A stretch of 64,000 bases of DNA. It comes from Microbacterium oleivorans (GTDB lineage Bacteria; Actinomycetota; Actinomycetes; Actinomycetales; Microbacteriaceae). The notes under the pieces were generated by a model. That model was not told the DNA's origin, did not search any database, and saw only the letters and a program-made list of their open reading frames with translations. How positions within the stretch are numbered: position 1 is the first letter of the stretch; the number at the start of each line of letters is the position of its first letter. The stretch covers positions 868,001 to 932,000 of the forward strand of contig NZ_MAYO01000003.1 in assembly GCF_001691565.1 (NCBI RefSeq). Reading direction: 5' to 3'. Of the stretch, positions 11,100 to 21,093 are shown piece after piece. Made by a program: the position numbers and the translations under genes.

Positions 11100-11585
11100 T
11101 TAACGCTTCGAGTACTGAGGAGCCTTACGCGCCTTCTTGAGACCAGCCTTCTTGCGCTCCTTGACGCGAGCGTCACGGGAGAGGAAGCCGGCCTTCTTGA
11201 GGGTCGGGCGGTTGTTCTCTTCGTCGATCTGGTTCAGCGACCGAGCGATGCCGAGGCGCAGGGCGCCGGCCTGGCCCGAGGGGCCACCGCCCGAGATGCG
11301 GGCGATCACGTCGTAGCCACCGGCGAGGCCGAGGACCGTGAACGGGTCGTTGATGAGCTGCTGGTGCAGCTTGTTGGGGAAGTAGTCCTCGATCGTGCGG
11401 CCGTTCACCGTGATGGTGCCGGAGCCGGGGACCAGGCGCACGCGGGCGATGGCCTGCTTGCGGCGGCCGACGGCGGCACCGGGGACGGAGAGCACGGGAC
11501 GGACCGGGGCAGCCTCAGCGGCGGCCGGGGTCTCGGTCGAGTAGTTGTCGGGGGTCTGGTCGAGGGAGTCAGCGATCTTCGCCAT
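11100..11585 (-). CDS. rpsI: 30S ribosomal protein S9
   Basis: 161 residues. The S9 core runs from [27 protein letters not shown] to the basic C-terminus ending [12 protein letters not shown], whose last Arg contacts P-site tRNA. The N-terminal 30-odd residues are an acidic/Ala-rich extension ([15 protein letters not shown]) of the kind seen in actinobacterial S9. It lies 29 nt downstream of rplM. Confidence 0.97.
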   Translation of the reverse strand: MAKIADSLDQTPDNYSTETPAAAEAAPVRPVLSVPGAAVGRRKQAIARVRLVPGSGTITVNGRTIEDYFPNKLHQQLINDPFTVLGLAGGYDVIARISGGGPSGQAGALRLGIARSLNQIDEENNRPTLKKAGFLSRDARVKERKKAGLKKARKAPQYSKR

Positions 11586-11614
11586 CAGATAATCCTTGTT
11601 CTTCTCGGCGGCGC

Positions 11615-12061
11615 TTACTGGGCGACCTGGTCGAAGGTGTACGTGGTGGGCTGCTGGGCAGCGTGGGGGTGCTCAGCACCGCGGTAGACCTTCAGCTTCG
11701 TCAGCTGCTGACGACCCAGGCTGTTTTTGGGGAGCATGCCGCGGACGGCCTTCTCGACAGCGCGAACCGAGTTCTTCTCGAGGAGCTCGGAGTAAGTGAC
11801 CGACTTGAGTCCGCCCGGGTAACCCGAGTGGCGGTAGGCCTTCTTCTGCTCGAGCTTCTGGCCGGTGAGGGCCACCTTGTCGGCGTTGATGATGATCACG
11901 AAGTCGCCGGTGTCGACGTGGTTCGCGAAGGTGGGCTTGTGCTTGCCGCGCAGGAGCGTGGCAGCGTGCGAGGCAAGGCGACCGAGGACGACATCGGATG
12001 CGTCGATGACCACCCACTCGCGGGTGATCTCACCAGCCTTGGGCGTGTAAGTGCGCGTCAC
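11615..12061 (-). CDS. rplM: 50S ribosomal protein L13
   Basis: 148 residues, normal for L13: [37 protein letters not shown] and [15 protein letters not shown] are diagnostic. The GTG at 12061 ([11 protein letters not shown]) is preferred over a longer in-frame ORF because it gives the family length. About 250 nt of leader separates it from the divergent glycosyltransferase; an imperfect hairpin (12081-12104) lies in it. Confidence 0.96.
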   Translation of the reverse strand: MTRTYTPKAGEITREWVVIDASDVVLGRLASHAATLLRGKHKPTFANHVDTGDFVIIINADKVALTGQKLEQKKAYRHSGYPGGLKSVTYSELLEKNSVRAVEKAVRGMLPKNSLGRQQLTKLKVYRGAEHPHAAQQPTTYTFDQVAQ

Positions 12062-12311
12062 AGTAGTGCTGCTTTCATAGATTCGAACGGAGGAGTTCGT
12101 GAATCCCACTCCGGGGTGGTTCGCTCGGGATGCCGGTCGAACACGCCAGTGGAGGGCTCACGTTCGCGGTGCGAGGCCAGCAGGGCGCACGCACCTCTGA
12201 TGACACTATCACAGGAGCGACGCACGATGAGCTGAAGCGAAACACACCGGACACCCAATGCCAATACACTTCTCACGGCGTTCCCGCTTCGAACGCCTAT
12301 CGGAGGCCCCA

Positions 12312-13175
12312 GTGAATCCCACGGTCGCGGACCAACGCTTGACAGTCATCATGACCTGCCACAACAGGGCAGCACTCACGGAACGCTGTGTACTACAAGT
12401 CCTGAGTGAGGCGGATGACTTCAGCGGGAGCGTACGTGTAGTGGTTCTCGACGACGGATCAACCGACGACACCCGAGAACGACTCGAAGGGCTTCGGGGG
12501 GTTACCGTCGCGAAAGGCGATGGCTCTTACTTCTGGGCACGAGGCATGTCCACCGCAGAACAAATCGCGTTGGCCCAGTCGCCGCCCCCCACACACTTGC
12601 TCTGGCTCAACGACGACGTGGACTTGGCGCCCGGTTCGATCCTCAAGGCGTTGAGTGTTTCTCGAAAGCAGCCAGAATCGGTCCTGGTCGGCGCGACTGT
12701 CAGTCCAATTCTTGCAAGCGACATCACGTACTCAGGATTGGTGAACACCGGCCCACACCCTCTTCGTTTTTCGAAGGCGGCGCTTGGTTCGAAACGGTTG
12801 GATGCATTCAACGGTAATTTTGTGATGGTTCCGACGTCCGTCATTGAACGTGTCGGAGGCGTTGACGGCCGCTACTCTCACGCGTTGGCTGACATCGACT
12901 ACGGGGTGCGCGTCAAGCGGGCGGGCGTGCCCGTCATTCTGCTCGACGAGCCGATCGGATCTTGCGCCGCGAATGAAGTGACGTTCGGCTCAACGCGCGA
13001 AGAATGGCGAAAGTTCGTCGGGCCGAAGGGCGGAGGGAATCTAAAATCCCTGACGCGGATTCTACGACTTATCACCCCGCACACGTGGCCATTTTGGCTC
13101 ATCGCCACATACGCGCAGTGGGTCCGGCGCGCAATCCTCCGGAAGATAGCTCGTTCTAAGCTCGTTCGCCGGTGA
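12312..13175 (+). CDS. GT2-family glycosyltransferase (rhamnosyltransferase-like)
   Basis: About 287 residues. The GT-A fold starts LTVIMTCHNRAALTERCV, followed by VVVLDDGSTDD. LLWLNDDVDLAPGS near residue 98 gives the DxD-type metal site, and FNGNFVMVPTSVIERVGG with ADIDYGVRVKRAG forms the acceptor side. It probably adds a sugar to the lipid-linked repeat unit. GTG 12312 is chosen over ATG 12258 because GGAGG sits 5 nt upstream and the fold begins soon after. It is the first gene of the AT-richer block, with codon use clearly unlike the flanking rplM and rml genes. Confidence 0.85.
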   Translation: MNPTVADQRLTVIMTCHNRAALTERCVLQVLSEADDFSGSVRVVVLDDGSTDDTRERLEGLRGVTVAKGDGSYFWARGMSTAEQIALAQSPPPTHLLWLNDDVDLAPGSILKALSVSRKQPESVLVGATVSPILASDITYSGLVNTGPHPLRFSKAALGSKRLDAFNGNFVMVPTSVIERVGGVDGRYSHALADIDYGVRVKRAGVPVILLDEPIGSCAANEVTFGSTREEWRKFVGPKGGGNLKSLTRILRLITPHTWPFWLIATYAQWVRRAILRKIARSKLVRR

Positions 13176-13179
13176 TGAC

Positions 13180-14583
13180 TTGAGGCGCGCTGGACTTCTC
13201 TACGTCGTCTTCGGTGGCTTGCAGCGAGGTATTGCCCTGCTCTTACTGCCTTTCGTGACTCGGGCCATGAGTGTCGAGGAGTACGGAGTTGTAAGCATCA
13301 CGGTAGCTATCGGGACGCTGGTCTCAGCGGCTTTCGGTGCCCCCTTCGTTCCGCTCGTCGTCCGGAGTGCAGCCGTCGACCCCGGCCGCAAAGCGCAGAA
13401 GGACCTGTCCACAGTCAGGGCGTGGATGCTTTGGATCGCCCCGACCCTCACGCTGGCAATAGGGGGCGCAGTGTGGCTGACTCAGTTGAGCATAGCTTCA
13501 GTCCCACCGAACGTGCTGACTATCGAGTTTATTGCGGTTGGAGTAGCTCTTCACGCCACATACTATGTGCTACCTCTTTTCCGAGGCAGCGAACGCCTCC
13601 GCGCTTTCGTATTGATCTCGAGCATCTCCATCGTGACACTTCTTGTGACGAAGCTCCTATTTGTGATCATCCTGCGAAGTGGCCCCACTGGCTGGGTGAT
13701 TTCGGACTTGATCGCGGCTTTAATCGGCCTCGCTGCGTCGCTACTTTTTCGCGACTTGGGGAGCGCTCGACCTTCACTGACGGGGGCTCGTTCCGTCTTC
13801 AAGTTCACCGGGGCAGTTGTCCTCCAAAGCTTAATGACATGGAGTACGCAAAATTTCAGTCGCCCCTTGATGGCGTTATTGATGCCGCTCAGTCAGGTCG
13901 GTGTGTTTGCAGCGTCGATAAACGCGTTAGCAGCCGCCACGATTGTTCTATTTGAATTCAATAAGGCAACGGTGGTCGAGTACTCTCGGTCACGGTCAGA
14001 TCGCCCCTCTCTAAAAGTCCACAAAGCGTCGCGCGTACACAGACTGCTGGCCTTTGTGGCCGCGCTCGCGATGATTGGCTTGGCACCGCCCTTCGTGGCA
14101 TTCGCGCTCCCCCCGGAGTATTCGTCCGCAACTGCAGTTCTGGTCGCCCTAGCCTTTGGCCTTTTCGCACTCGGCCTTTACGACCTTCCGCTCAATTTCC
14201 TCGTCTACAGCGAGGGCAAAACGGGGCTCGCGTGGGTCCCGTCGGCCATCGGGGCCCTGGCCCTCGTGGCCGGTGCACTGTTGTTGGCGCCCTCGCTGGG
14301 GGCGCTCGGCGGAGGGATCGCGGTAGCAGTCTCCTACGCGACGATGGCCGCTGGGAGCTGGGTAACCCTCTTGATCGCAGGGGCGCGTGCACCCTGGCGA
14401 CAGCTCGGTATCAGCTGGCGGACGCTAGCAGCGCTGTTGGCCGGACTCGCACCTGCGGCGGCATCGGTGTCTCTAGCCCTGCCTGCCGCCTACCAGATAG
14501 TCTCGCTCGCCTGGGGGGTTGCCTGCGGCATGGCTGTCGGGTTCGCTGACCGAAAGTACTACAAGAAGCAGGACATGCGATGA
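13180..14583 (+). CDS. Wzx-like polysaccharide flippase
   Basis: 467 residues with about 12-14 hydrophobic helices in the MATE/MOP pattern. The N-terminus LLYVVFGGLQRGIALLLLPFVTRAMSVEEYG is typical of polysaccharide-export flippases, which move the undecaprenyl-linked repeat unit across the membrane. The start is TTG 13180, five bases after the upstream stop; it is the first usable codon after an in-frame TAG. It lies in one direction with the GT2 upstream and the polymerase downstream. Codon use is less GC-biased than in core genes. Confidence 0.85.
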   Translation: MRRAGLLYVVFGGLQRGIALLLLPFVTRAMSVEEYGVVSITVAIGTLVSAAFGAPFVPLVVRSAAVDPGRKAQKDLSTVRAWMLWIAPTLTLAIGGAVWLTQLSIASVPPNVLTIEFIAVGVALHATYYVLPLFRGSERLRAFVLISSISIVTLLVTKLLFVIILRSGPTGWVISDLIAALIGLAASLLFRDLGSARPSLTGARSVFKFTGAVVLQSLMTWSTQNFSRPLMALLMPLSQVGVFAASINALAAATIVLFEFNKATVVEYSRSRSDRPSLKVHKASRVHRLLAFVAALAMIGLAPPFVAFALPPEYSSATAVLVALAFGLFALGLYDLPLNFLVYSEGKTGLAWVPSAIGALALVAGALLLAPSLGALGGGIAVAVSYATMAAGSWVTLLIAGARAPWRQLGISWRTLAALLAGLAPAAASVSLALPAAYQIVSLAWGVACGMAVGFADRKYYKKQDMR

Positions 14584-14710
14584 TCGCAGACGGCCCATCG
14601 GCGCGCTTGAAGCAGGATCTGGAGCAGCTCTGATCAACATCGTTGGCGCAACTCTGTGCGCGCAATAGCTGAGGAATACCGGTCGCGCCTGGGTTCGGTA
14701 ACCTCAAGCC

Positions 14711-15307
14711 ATGGCTGTCTCGATCGTCCACAAGGTGGCGTCCCGCGTCGTGCGGGTGGTCTCGTCCGCCTCACTCCGCGGGCGGGGCATCGGAATCGGT
14801 CGTGGACTCACCATGCACGGGGTGCCCATCGTCACACGTCACCCAGGATCGATCATCGAGATCGGGGATCGCGTGAGCCTGATCTCGGACCCGCGGTGGA
14901 CAGCGCTCGGAGTGGCGCGCCCTGTCATCCTCCGCACGATGGCGCGTGGCGCGTCCATCCGGATCGGCGATGACAGCGGCCTGAGCGGGACGACCATTTG
15001 CGCGGCCGTAAATGTCACCATCGGTGAGCGTGTCCTGATCGGGGCCGACGTGCTGATCGCGGACACACAGTTCCACGAGGTCGACATGGTGCCCCGACGC
15101 CACCTCCCGCTACCCACAGGCGAGCCCGCCGACGCAGTGACGGTCGGGGAGGACGTCTTCATCGGCGCGCGGTCCGTCATTCTCAAGGGCGTGACGATCG
15201 GCGCGGGGTCCGTCGTGGGTGCTGGCAGTGTGGTGACAAAGGACATCCCACCCCGCGTCGTCGCCGCAGGCAACCCTGCCCGCGTCATTCGCGAGATCTC
15301 GCAATGA
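14711..15307 (+). CDS. Left-handed beta-helix (hexapeptide) acyltransferase
   Basis: 198 residues. Repeated hexapeptide turns run through the protein (IEIGDRVSLI, IRIGDDSG, VTIGERVLIGADVLIAD, VTVGEDVFIGARSVIL, VTIGAGSVVGAGSVV), ending with AAGNPARVI. This is the CysE/LacA/WcaF fold that O-acetylates sugars from acetyl-CoA. It probably decorates the exopolysaccharide repeat. The stop overlaps the ATG of the polymerase gene (ATGA), so the two are co-translated. Confidence 0.85.
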   Translation: MAVSIVHKVASRVVRVVSSASLRGRGIGIGRGLTMHGVPIVTRHPGSIIEIGDRVSLISDPRWTALGVARPVILRTMARGASIRIGDDSGLSGTTICAAVNVTIGERVLIGADVLIADTQFHEVDMVPRRHLPLPTGEPADAVTVGEDVFIGARSVILKGVTIGAGSVVGAGSVVTKDIPPRVVAAGNPARVIREISQ

Positions 15308-16512
15308 CAACGATTCTTCGTTCCCCCGCGGCCAAACACGGCCCCGGGGTGAGCACATCCGCCGCGGTATTCATAGTCGTCCTGGGAATTGCAGGAGCCG
15401 TGCTTCTTCCTGTCGCGACGATTCCCATCGTGCTTCTCGGCGTCCTGGCTACCTACCGCTACGCCCCCCAGGCGTTGGCTGTTGCGACAATGCTGACCGT
15501 TGCCGCCCTGTTCGCTTGGACCAACGCCGGCAAGGGCATCATGGGCGACTGGGGCTGGTACGTACAGCACTATCAGGTGCTCGAGTACACACCGTTCTCT
15601 GAGTACATCGGCGCCCGGATCGGGGCGGTGACCGCAGAGGCGAACGAACCCGTCTACTACCTTGTCGCGGACGCGCTGGCCAAGGCGACCGGGGCCAACG
15701 TCGCAGTCCTCGCCATCGTCATCACCCTCATCACCTACATCACCATCGGCACCGCCGTATTCATCGCTGTTCTCAGCGTCACCGACAAGAGGGTGGCGGT
15801 CATCGCCGCCGTCACTGTCGGAATGATGATGGGCCTCACCTTCACCCTTTCTACCCAGCTCGTACGTCAAGAGATGGCAGCCGCCTTCATCGGACTGAGC
15901 TTGGTGCTCGTCGCGAAACGGAGACTCGCAATCGCCATACCCGTCGGCCTGATCGCAGTCCTCACCCACAACTCCGCGCTGATCCCAGCCGCCGGTGTTG
16001 CGGCAGCCTGGCTCATCGGCCGCGGAGTGAAGCATGTCCTGATCCGTTGGGTGCTCATCGGCGGGATCTTCTACGGGCTGGGTCGCCTGTATCTCACGCG
16101 CATCGGGTTCGAGTACACAGGCCAGAACGACGGCTCCATCAGCACGGCTGTCATCGCTCTAGACGTGGTGATCTTCGTCGCGTTCGCAACTCTCCTTCGC
16201 CAGCAACAGCACCGAGATCCGATTGCTCACTTCGTTCTCATGGCCGTCCCGTCCTTCTACGGCTTCGTGCTCGGGGTGGCCTCGCAGCCTCTCCCGCTCT
16301 TGCGCATGTACTTCTATGTTGAGGTGCTGCGGGCCCTGATGCTCGCGTTCATCGTCGTCTTCTTAATGAAGGCTCGCTGGTCAGCGTTGCTGGGCATTCT
16401 CGCGATCGCCGTCGGCTTCATCTACGTCGAACTGCGCATAGCTCAGTCACCGTTCCATTTCGACTTGACCATGATCCAGATCATCACGCAGTCGCCTTTC
16501 CTTGGGCCATGA
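15304..16512 (+). CDS. EpsG/Wzy-like polysaccharide polymerase (membrane)
   Basis: 402 residues with about 10 predicted helices. The segment GDWGWYVQHYQVLEYTPFSEYIG, then EPVYYLVADAL in the first periplasmic loop, resembles EpsG-family polymerases (D-x-x-x-Y, then EPxY). LSTQLVRQEMAAAF and THNSALIPAAG match the middle of that family. It likely polymerises flipped repeat units on the outer membrane face. The C-terminus ends abruptly (QSPFLGP), immediately at the border with a decayed region, so its last residues may have been altered by recombination. Confidence 0.75.
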   Translation: MTTILRSPAAKHGPGVSTSAAVFIVVLGIAGAVLLPVATIPIVLLGVLATYRYAPQALAVATMLTVAALFAWTNAGKGIMGDWGWYVQHYQVLEYTPFSEYIGARIGAVTAEANEPVYYLVADALAKATGANVAVLAIVITLITYITIGTAVFIAVLSVTDKRVAVIAAVTVGMMMGLTFTLSTQLVRQEMAAAFIGLSLVLVAKRRLAIAIPVGLIAVLTHNSALIPAAGVAAAWLIGRGVKHVLIRWVLIGGIFYGLGRLYLTRIGFEYTGQNDGSISTAVIALDVVIFVAFATLLRQQQHRDPIAHFVLMAVPSFYGFVLGVASQPLPLLRMYFYVEVLRALMLAFIVVFLMKARWSALLGILAIAVGFIYVELRIAQSPFHFDLTMIQIITQSPFLGP

Positions 16513-17613
16513 GCTTGCAGGAATGGCGACTGCACCTTCCGCGGGTTCTGGCTGCTCAGGACGATCGCGAATGAGGGGAACAGCGTCCGCACCGCGGTGA
16601 TGAACGAGCGCACAGCGCTGTCATACGCCGCCTCGGATCCGCCCATGGAGTTGTGGCTCGACGAGACGAACAAGAGGTCGAGCCCGTCAGGGAACATCTG
16701 CGCCAGGCAGGCCTGCTGGTAGTCCAGCGTCGTCCCCGAGACGGATCCGTTGTAAAAGGTGATCTTCGGCGGCGCCGCCGCGGCCGTCGGGGCTACGTCA
16801 TTCATCCTGATGCCTGCCGACAGGGCCGCCGCCCCGCGCGGTACGCGCCCGCGAGAGCGTCGGATTCAGCTGGATGAGCGTCGCGGTGGCCGTCTTCCCA
16901 TTCACGACCGGTGAGATCGTGAGACCCGACTTTTTCAACCTGCGCGGTGAGCAGGTTGTCCGCCGTGTTCGTTGCGAACGGCAACGAGATACTGGCGACC
17001 TCGGTGGCGACGTTCCCGATCCGCTCGTATATCTTCGCGGTGGTGACGCCCGTGGAGGTGTTGGCGAGCTCGAAGAACACGTTGTTCTGTGAGTCCTTGA
17101 ACTGCGTCATCAGGCGGACCGCGCGGACAAGACCGCTCAGGGATGGCAGCACGAGCTCGACGTCGAACTGAACATCGCTCGGGTCGCCCACCGAGGCAAG
17201 GACCGGCAGCGCTGTAGCTTCCGCTGCGCGAACAGCGGCCGTCCCGTCGAGAGTCCAGTCCCCGGCGGCAGCCGTCCCGTCTCCGCTCCACGGCGCGCCG
17301 ACGTCCGGGGTCGACCCGTACAGGTCGCCTGTGCGGGAGAACGTGTCGTCGAAGCGGGCCTCCGTGCCGCCCGTCCCGGTCTGGATGATTCGGCTGCGGT
17401 GTTGCTCTGCGAGGTGTCGTTCCAACGCCGGGCGATGACCGTGCGCTCGGGGTGAGCGGTCGCGACGTGCCGGGAGTGCAGCTCGAACCATTCCTCGCTG
17501 CCCGCCGCGAACTCGTTGCCTGTCGAGTCGCCGGCGACCCCGACCTTCAGGTCGTCGATGCCGAGCTGCAACCGCGCGGCGAGGTATTCGCCGAGGTCTG
17601 CCGGGCGGATCAA
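16513..17613 (-). pseudogene. Decayed SGNH-hydrolase-like gene (frameshifts, truncated 3' end)
   Basis: Read leftwards, the frame starting at 17613 gives MIRPADLGEYLAARL and the SGNH block I VGVAGDSTGNE. The reading then has to change frame near 17395-17410 to follow an inserted beta-sandwich-like stretch (FDDTFSRTGDLYG to VEK), again at a run of five A on this strand (plus 16929-16933), and again near 16800 to resume with DLLFVSSSHNSMGGSEAAYD and FAIVLSSQNPRK. Recognisable coding stops near 16535, next to the polymerase stop. Similar SGNH proteins occur in phages and in surface-polysaccharide clusters. It is most likely a dead remnant. Confidence 0.7.
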
Positions 17614-17654
17614 CCCCGCCGCGGTCTGCTGAGCAATGGTGGCCCGCTAGGGAC

Positions 17655-18409
17655 GCTGGTGGTGGGGATCATGAACCATGAGAACCAGATCGGTTTGCCT
17701 CTCGCGCGCTCACTCGTCTTCATGGCGCGTGCGTCGCGCGGCCGGACGCGGGTGCTGGCTATTGTGTCGGTTGTGAGCTTCATCGCGATAACTGAAGCCG
17801 CACCTCGCTTGTCATACCGTCGCAGTTGCGGCGGCTCTTCTATTTCTCGCGGCGCATCGCCGGAGAAATTGGGAGGCCGGCGTAGTGATTGCTACGGTGT
17901 TGACTACATGGGCCCTGGCATCAGTGGTCCCTATAGTCACCTCTGATCTCCGCGCGTTCACAAGTCGGGCACGACTGTGGGAGGTCGCGTCCGATTTGTA
18001 TCGCGGCTCTCCTCCGGCAGGCGTCCGCATCGACCCGCGGCGGGACCTAGTTGCCAATGCCACTGTTGCCTCGAAGGCTGGCGCGACGCCGTCGAATGCT
18101 CGGCTTGACATATTGATGGTTGGCGGCTTCCTCGGAGTGACCTGCGTGGCCCTGGCGCTGACCCTAGCCTTCGAGACCGCCGACGAAGAAGGCCGCATTC
18201 ACCTTGCGCTGGGCCTTCTCGCGGCTGGCACGATTGCACTCACGGAAAGCCCACTCGTAAACGCCGGCCTATCATCTCCGATCGCATACTTCTGTGTCGC
18301 TCTGTTCGCTAGTACTTATACAACAGATCGGGCCGCTCCGCCCTTTGGCTCAGACTCGACTGATTCTAGGTTCGCGATGCGGGATCCAGTGCGGGCTAAG
18401 TTGACGTGA
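17655..18409 (+). pseudogene. Remnant of an O-antigen ligase/polymerase-like membrane gene
   Basis: The first frame contains GIMNHENQIGLPLA, then RTRVLAIVSVVSFIAIT, both like the middle of Wzy/WaaL-type proteins. It then needs a shift near 17790, where the continuing frame (after a TAA at 17789-17791) reads HTVAVAALLFLAAHRR, then SRARLWEVASDLYR and SNARLDILMVGGFLGV, the typical Wzy_C ending. The N-terminal half is missing. The intact part (GTG 17885 to 18409) could still make a 174-aa membrane fragment, but function as a polymerase is unlikely. It abuts the SGNH remnant head to head. Confidence 0.6.
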
Positions 18410-18415
18410 CCTCGA

Positions 18416-19555
18416 TTACCGTGACAGGCGCGTGAGGGCCCCTACGACGCCGTCGACGAAATTGGCCACCATCTGATCAACTCCGTAAGAGTCCTGGTCG
18501 CTGCGACATTGCGTGGCCAGCTGCTGGAGTCGACCCGCGTCGCGCAAGAGCGACAGGACAGAAGTTGCGTACGACTCTTCGTCGTTGGGCGCGATCACCG
18601 CATTGCGGCCGTCCTCCAAGTACTCGAATTCCGGGGCATGGTAGGGCCAGTCTGTCGTCGCGATGGGAGTCTCAGCCGCGAAGCTGTCCACAGCCGCCAG
18701 CCCGACCCGACCCGGCATCATCAAGACCTGCGCGGCTGCGAAAGCTTGAGCCCGATCACTGCCGTACAGGCTGCTGAGGTAGATGACCCATGGATTGCTA
18801 GCCGCGAATTCTTCCACCCGCCGCCTCAGAACCCCGCGGCCCACCACCACTAGACGGAAATCCGGGTCTCGACGATGGATGATGTCAGCCGACTGGAGGA
18901 GGAAATCGATCCTTTTGGTCTCGTCCAGCCCACCAATAAAGAGGCCGGTCCGGCCGCGCAGGTCATACCGGCTCGCGAAGGTGCGGCGCGCAGATTCACT
19001 GACATCCAGAATCGCGTTCCGGAGACTCACGGTGTCCGTCGAATTGATAACGGCCGTAGTGGACGCTCGAGGGAAGCCGCGCGCGACGACTGTCTCTGCA
19101 CCCTTCGGCGTGTAGGCAAAGAACCATACGCCCCTGTTGGTGAGCACGGTCTTGAACCGCTCCTCCAGTGAACTCTTGTCCTGGGTGTAGGTCTTGCCGT
19201 GCCCCCACCACGCGAGCTTCTCTCTCAAAGAGGGGGTAGCAAGAAGTTGATACGTCTCAAGATTCCGGATCGCCTGCTCCACGATGATGAGGTCGTATGG
19301 CCCTCGTTCTTTGAACGCCCTAAGGGATTTATAGCCCAGCGACCGGGAACCAACGTGGACAAATCGAGTCGGCAGTCGAGTCGCGAATTCAGCGACGACT
19401 GAGTCTCCCCGCTCTTCCCACTCAGGTGGCGAATCACCGTGGAAGATCTGAATGTCTATTCCCGCTGCATCACAAGCGGACTTGAGCCGCTCGAAGAACT
19501 CTTTCCTGTACTGCGGGAACCATGGATGGATGATGGCGACTCGCGGAGGTCTCAC
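18416..19555 (-). CDS. GT4-family glycosyltransferase
   Basis: 379 residues. N-terminal Rossmann half: VAIIHPWFPQYRKEFFERL. The C-terminal GT-B half has GLFIGGLDETKRIDFLLQSA, LVVVGRGVLRRRVEEF, and the donor site VGLAAVDSFAAETPIATTDWP. GT4 enzymes retain donor stereochemistry and build repeat units in the cytoplasm. GTG 19555 overlaps the stop of the upstream acyltransferase (GTGA). It forms a leftward group with the acyltransferase and the WecG-type gene. Confidence 0.85.
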   Translation of the reverse strand: MRPPRVAIIHPWFPQYRKEFFERLKSACDAAGIDIQIFHGDSPPEWEERGDSVVAEFATRLPTRFVHVGSRSLGYKSLRAFKERGPYDLIIVEQAIRNLETYQLLATPSLREKLAWWGHGKTYTQDKSSLEERFKTVLTNRGVWFFAYTPKGAETVVARGFPRASTTAVINSTDTVSLRNAILDVSESARRTFASRYDLRGRTGLFIGGLDETKRIDFLLQSADIIHRRDPDFRLVVVGRGVLRRRVEEFAASNPWVIYLSSLYGSDRAQAFAAAQVLMMPGRVGLAAVDSFAAETPIATTDWPYHAPEFEYLEDGRNAVIAPNDEESYATSVLSLLRDAGRLQQLATQCRSDQDSYGVDQMVANFVDGVVGALTRLSR

Positions 19556-20106
19556 TGGATCTCGAAATCTTCATGACTGGTTACGGGCTCGTACCCGGTC
19601 TTTTTCAGACGACTCCAGTGCTCTGCGAATTCAGGTGGCGTGAACCTCTTGGAAACGACTCGGGCAGGAGATCCGACGCAGATTGCGTTCGCCGGCACAT
19701 CCTTTGTTACCACGCTGCCCGCGCCAATGACGGCGCTGTCCCCGATAGTGACACCCGAAAGGATTACTGAACCGAACCCGATCCAGACATCTGCTCCGAC
19801 GGTTACTTGTCTGCTCAATCTCTCAGGGAAGTCTCCAACCCAGGACGTTCGCCGGACCGCCCGCCCGACCTCGGTGATGTCGTGGTCGTTTCGCCCCACG
19901 ATCCCCACCCCGTTGGCGATCATCGTTCCGTCACCTATCACCCCGTCGACCTCGATGGTGACGTGCTTGCCGACATACACTTCCCGACCGACGGACAACC
20001 CCCGCGGCGCCCAGAGTCGCGACCCGAACCCGGCATGAAAATCCGGCCCTGTGACGACGTTGGCGCGGACTGCGAGAAGCCGAAGGAGTCTCCTCTTAAG
20101 TGTCAC
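19552..20106 (-). CDS. Hexapeptide-repeat acyltransferase
   Basis: 184 residues. Hexapeptide motifs include LSVGREVYVGKHVTIEV, IGDGTMIANGVGIVGRNDHD, VTVGADVWIGFGSVILSGVTIG and AVIGAGSVVTKDVPANAI, then VGSPARVV. NDHD carries the likely catalytic His. It probably acetylates a sugar in the exopolysaccharide. GTG 20106 overlaps the WecG-like gene by 11 nt and the stop overlaps the GT4 start, so this is a tight three-gene unit. Confidence 0.85.
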   Translation of the reverse strand: MTLKRRLLRLLAVRANVVTGPDFHAGFGSRLWAPRGLSVGREVYVGKHVTIEVDGVIGDGTMIANGVGIVGRNDHDITEVGRAVRRTSWVGDFPERLSRQVTVGADVWIGFGSVILSGVTIGDSAVIGAGSVVTKDVPANAICVGSPARVVSKRFTPPEFAEHWSRLKKTGYEPVTSHEDFEIQ

Positions 20107-20956
20107 GTGATAAGCCCGTCCTTTCGACCATCCTCACCGCTGCGACTGCGCGAGGCAGATAACGCACCACCGAGATGAGGTAAACGAAGTTCCCTACTAG
20201 GTACCGACGACCCAGCCTCCTTGGCTCCGAGAGGAGCCGATGCAGCCATTCCAGACCGCTGTGTTGAATCCATTTCGGAGCCTCCCTGGTTGACCCCGCG
20301 AGGAAATCGAAAGCAGCCCCAACTCCGATCGCCACTACCGGCAACCGGCGAGCTATTTCGTGTGCCACCCAGTCCTGCTTAGGAGTTCCAAGCCCGACCC
20401 AGACGTAATTTGCACCGGAGTCCGCGACTCGGCGGACACACTCATCGAGATAGCTCGCCGACAGGTCTGCAAAGGGCGGGGAGTACGAACCGGCGACGGA
20501 CAGCCTCGGGTACCGCACGTGTAGACGTTCCAACAGCTTGGGCAGGGACTCCGCGCTCCCGCCCAGGAAGAATGAACTGTCATTTGGCCGGGCCTCTAGA
20601 GAGGCGAGCACCTGCCGAAAGTAGGATGGCCCCCGAACCCGTCGCGCTTGCCAGTGCCTCCGCGCCAGGGCTAGCGTGACACGCTGCGTGAGGGCGACGG
20701 GCGCGCCATCCGGATAGTTCATGCCGCCCGCATTTAAAAGCTCGCGGTAGTCGCGATCGCGGCTTGCGAGCGCAACGTTATACGCGTTTGCAAGCCGAAC
20801 GGGTGTGCCCACGCCAAGCTCGGCGGCGGCGTGGAGCTCAGCCACGGCTTGCTCCGGGGTCGCGGCGCGGAAGGGAACAGTACCGACGTAGACGACTCTC
20901 GGGGCCGCGACTGACTCGTATGCAGGCCATGTCTCGTGCGGACGTTCCCAACTCAA
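20096..20956 (-). CDS. WecG/TagA/CpsF-family glycosyltransferase
   Basis: 286 residues. Family marks are [51 protein letters not shown] and [18 protein letters not shown]. These enzymes transfer ManNAc or related sugars to lipid-linked intermediates. The start appears to be TTG 20956 (MSWERPHE), with a weak purine-rich stretch upstream; no ATG or GTG lies before the conserved domain. The C-terminal amphipathic region is probably membrane-associated. Confidence 0.87.
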   Translation of the reverse strand: MSWERPHETWPAYESVAAPRVVYVGTVPFRAATPEQAVAELHAAAELGVGTPVRLANAYNVALASRDRDYRELLNAGGMNYPDGAPVALTQRVTLALARRHWQARRVRGPSYFRQVLASLEARPNDSSFFLGGSAESLPKLLERLHVRYPRLSVAGSYSPPFADLSASYLDECVRRVADSGANYVWVGLGTPKQDWVAHEIARRLPVVAIGVGAAFDFLAGSTREAPKWIQHSGLEWLHRLLSEPRRLGRRYLVGNFVYLISVVRYLPRAVAAVRMVERTGLSRDT

Positions 20957-21093
20957 GACTTGCCCCGTCCTATGACCATAGTCATGCTTCCCTGATCCAC
21001 TGCGTCAAATCAACGCTAATGCACGCGGCTCGCTGGCTCGAGGCTCTGCACGCGCCTTCAGATGACGACCGTGTTAACAAATCGGGGGCCGTG

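Noticed and set aside
12258..12311. Upstream ATG for the GT2 gene
   Set aside because: GTG 12312 has a GGAGG at good spacing and the fold starts just after it; the 18 extra residues are Arg-rich and look non-native.
16443..16805. 120-aa minus-strand ORF as a separate gene
   Set aside because: Only its first 90 residues look like protein (SGNH block III); the rest is antisense to the polymerase gene. Treated as part of the SGNH pseudogene.
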